53,527 nucleotides of DNA from Candidatus Nitrosopumilus sp. (lineage in GTDB: Archaea > Thermoproteota > Nitrososphaeria > Nitrososphaerales > Nitrosopumilaceae): contig JAJCXK010000010.1 of NCBI GenBank assembly GCA_029263475.1, positions 1 to 53,527 on the forward strand, written 5' to 3'. The translations under genes and the position numbers were made by a program. How positions within the stretch are numbered: the stretch's first letter is position 1; each line of letters opens with the position of its first letter. Below the pieces are notes generated by a model. That model had not been told where the DNA came from and made no database searches. It was given only the letters and a program-made list of their open reading frames with translations. Below, in pieces: positions 52,047 to 53,527 of the stretch.

Positions 52047-53119
52047 TGACCTTTGTGAGGAAATTTGAATTATATGGGAATACTGATCAGGCTCAAAATT
52101 TTCTTGAAACTGCAAAATCTGGAAAATTTCTTTTCTCATTTGTAATCTCTTATACTGAAACTTGCGAAGTTCCTGGAATTACTTTTGCGGGTGCAGACAA
52201 GGATTCAATACCGTTTACACCTCCTGCTGATGCTGAATATCTTCACTATGGATACTGTAAAACAATTGATAATATCCCTATGACTCCTGATGGTAAACCC
52301 ACTCCGGGAGTACTGACTAAATCTGCATTGGAATCTGCAAGCATCCCTCATATGACAATTAATGCGGGTAGTAAAATATTGCCTCAACTGCCTTTTCTTG
52401 AAACTGGTTTATCGTTTGGAAAAAATATTTCAGCTCAAAATGCTATGACCGACTATCAAGTATCTCGTGCTGTTGATTATGGAAGGATTGTGGGAAGAAA
52501 TATGGCTTCTCTTACTGATTGTTTGGTGATAGGTGAAAGTATTCCTGGTGGAACAACCACTGCATTAGCTGTGTTACGGGCTCTAGGTTTTGATGCCAAA
52601 GTTAGTTCTAGCATGCCTGATAATCCTGTTGAATTGAAAAATCAGATTGTAAATTCAGCTCTTAAGAGAATAGACTCAGATCATCCTTACAGTATTGTAT
52701 CAAAAGTTGGTGATCCTATGATCCCTTTTGTATCTGGAATGTTGAGTTCTGCTTCTAATGTATCTAATGTGATGTTAGCTGGAGGTACACAAATGACTGC
52801 AGTATTGGCATTTGCATCAAAAATTGGGTTTAATCTGAATAATACCTCAATCGGAACAACTTCATACATTACTAATGACAAAAGTGCAAATTTCGTAAAT
52901 CTTGTAGAACAAATTGCAGACATCCCGATTATTTCAGTAGATCCTGGTTTAAAAAATTCTCAGTATTCTGGTCTAAAAGCATTTTCTGAAGGATTTGCTA
53001 AAGAAGGTGTAGGTGCGGGTGGGAGCATAATATCTTCTATGCTCAAAACTGGTAATGATTCCACAAAATTCTTAGATTTGGCAGAAAAAGAATATCATAG
53101 ATTATCCACTTCATTGTAG
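52046..53119 (+). CDS. cobT: Nicotinate-nucleotide-dimethylbenzimidazole phosphoribosyltransferase-like (UPF0284/CobT)
   Basis: 357 residues. GTG start at 52046 overlapping the previous TAG; GTG 52055 is an alternative. CobT-like pattern: NAGSKILPQLPF, GESIPGGTTTALAVLRALG and MLAGGTQMTAVLAFA. Activates the lower-ligand base of cobamides. Thaumarchaea make cobalamin, so this fits, but the archaeal UPF0284 branch is not always tested. 258 nt of T-rich spacer follow. Confidence 0.8.
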   Translation: MTFVRKFELYGNTDQAQNFLETAKSGKFLFSFVISYTETCEVPGITFAGADKDSIPFTPPADAEYLHYGYCKTIDNIPMTPDGKPTPGVLTKSALESASIPHMTINAGSKILPQLPFLETGLSFGKNISAQNAMTDYQVSRAVDYGRIVGRNMASLTDCLVIGESIPGGTTTALAVLRALGFDAKVSSSMPDNPVELKNQIVNSALKRIDSDHPYSIVSKVGDPMIPFVSGMLSSASNVSNVMLAGGTQMTAVLAFASKIGFNLNNTSIGTTSYITNDKSANFVNLVEQIADIPIISVDPGLKNSQYSGLKAFSEGFAKEGVGAGGSIISSMLKTGNDSTKFLDLAEKEYHRLSTSL

Positions 53120-53377
53120 TTTTCTATCTTTTCAAAATAATGATTTATGTATTTTCAAATTATAGTCAATTCTTAATATTTTACACTCATTCATTTTGAT
53201 GGTATTCAATCCAATCTTTGAATTCCTTTTTCAACTTATTTTCTATTTTTTTTATAATCTCTCATTCCAAATATTGAATTTTTTATTCTTGAAAATTACT
53301 TTATGCTAATTTGTAACTGACCATGTGCACAAAAAATGGTGATTATAATAATTAGTGAAGTATTTTTTTAATAATTT
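53120..53377. other. T-rich spacer between convergent genes
   Basis: No gene or RNA seen. Several long T runs (for example around 53245-53255 and 53372-53379) can serve as terminators for either side. Confidence 0.4.
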
Positions 53378-53527
53378 TTATTGTGACTTTGCTTCAGTAG
53401 CTGCTTCTGCAGTGCCTTCAGTAGCTGCTTCTGCAGTGCCTTCAGTAGCTGCTTCTGCAGTGCCTTCAGTAGCTGCTTCTGCAGTGCCTTCAGTAGCTGC
53501 TTCTGCAGTGCCTTCAGTAGCTGCTTC
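53378..53527 (-). CDS. C-terminal end of a protein with eight-residue tandem repeats
   Basis: Minus-strand frame entering from the right end and stopping at TAA (53378-53380). The tail reads EAKSQ, preceded by repeats of EGTAEAAT. The product's C-terminus is acidic and Ala-rich, probably disordered. The rest of the gene is outside the window, so the protein cannot be named; in related genomes such tails occur on ribosomal and other abundant proteins. Confidence 0.6.
   Translation of the reverse strand, partial: EAATEGTAEAATEGTAEAATEGTAEAATEGTAEAATEGTAEAATEAKSQ
53393..53527. repeat. 24-bp tandem repeat
   Basis: TTCAGTAGCTGCTTCTGCAG followed by TGCC, repeated about 5.6 times without a single change up to the end of the window. 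Multiple of three, so it keeps the minus-strand frame (EGTAEAAT per unit). Perfect identity, including third codon positions, indicates recent expansion or homogenisation. Confidence 0.9.

Overview
The window looks like a chromosome segment of an ammonia-oxidising archaeon of the Nitrosopumilus type (Nitrososphaerota/Thaumarchaeota). Grounds: AT-rich DNA, archaeal gene types throughout (Rli1/ABCE1, RpoN, archaeal S2, isopentenyl phosphate kinase, translin-like protein, Trm5), a complex I operon that runs nuoB-C-D-H-I-J-K-M-L-N with no NADH-input subunits in the visible part, a 5S rRNA gene standing alone, and a tRNA with a non-canonical intron. The genus assignment is inference from gene content, not from a database search.

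Layout. 1-9596: complex I operon on the + strand; nuoL is cut into two open frames by one in-frame TAA. 9586-26432: housekeeping genes, many convergent or divergent: a polyprenyl synthase, intron-containing tRNA-Glu, TenA-like protein, tRNA-Met, a candidate C/D box sRNA, orotate phosphoribosyltransferase, a LarA-like protein, an M50 protease, Trm5, Rli1, 5S rRNA, a mini C2H2 zinc finger, leucyl aminopeptidase, a three-gene non-oxidative pentose phosphate operon (transketolase N-subunit fused to ribulose-phosphate 3-epimerase, transketolase C-subunit, transaldolase), CorA and tRNA-His.

26500-36110: an accessory island with two tyrosine recombinases (the first frameshifted at an A8 run), a pair of related ribbon-helix-helix-like proteins around a palindromic operator, a chain of overlapping tiny genes, a primase-polymerase protein that lacks recognisable helicase ATPase motifs, proteins of unknown function, and two homologous non-coding cassettes (about 35016-35304 and 35775-36050) on either side of a 74-residue membrane protein. 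The cassettes share a colinear frame, but their repeated cores differ, and base pairing is kept at the same position in both. Each ends in a dif/att-like inverted site.

36260-40250: more accessory genes: a pentapeptide-repeat membrane protein, a candidate RiPP precursor with WxN motifs followed 6 nt later by a radical SAM/SPASM maturase of the GrrM/OscB type, and a membrane protein of unknown function. 40459-53119: housekeeping again: UPF0147, Rieske ferredoxin, acetyltransferase, FAH-family hydrolase, then the long minus-strand block gltX-GGPP synthase-idi-ipk-mvk-rps2-eno-rpoN (isoprenoid lipid synthesis next to translation and transcription genes), tRNA-Leu, translin-like protein, and a plus-strand nnrE-MBL-cobT-like operon. 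The window ends inside a minus-strand gene whose C-terminus is an eight-residue tandem repeat.

The most notable signals are the two structured repeat cassettes (34.7-36.1 kb) and the precursor/maturase pair (37.9-39.4 kb).
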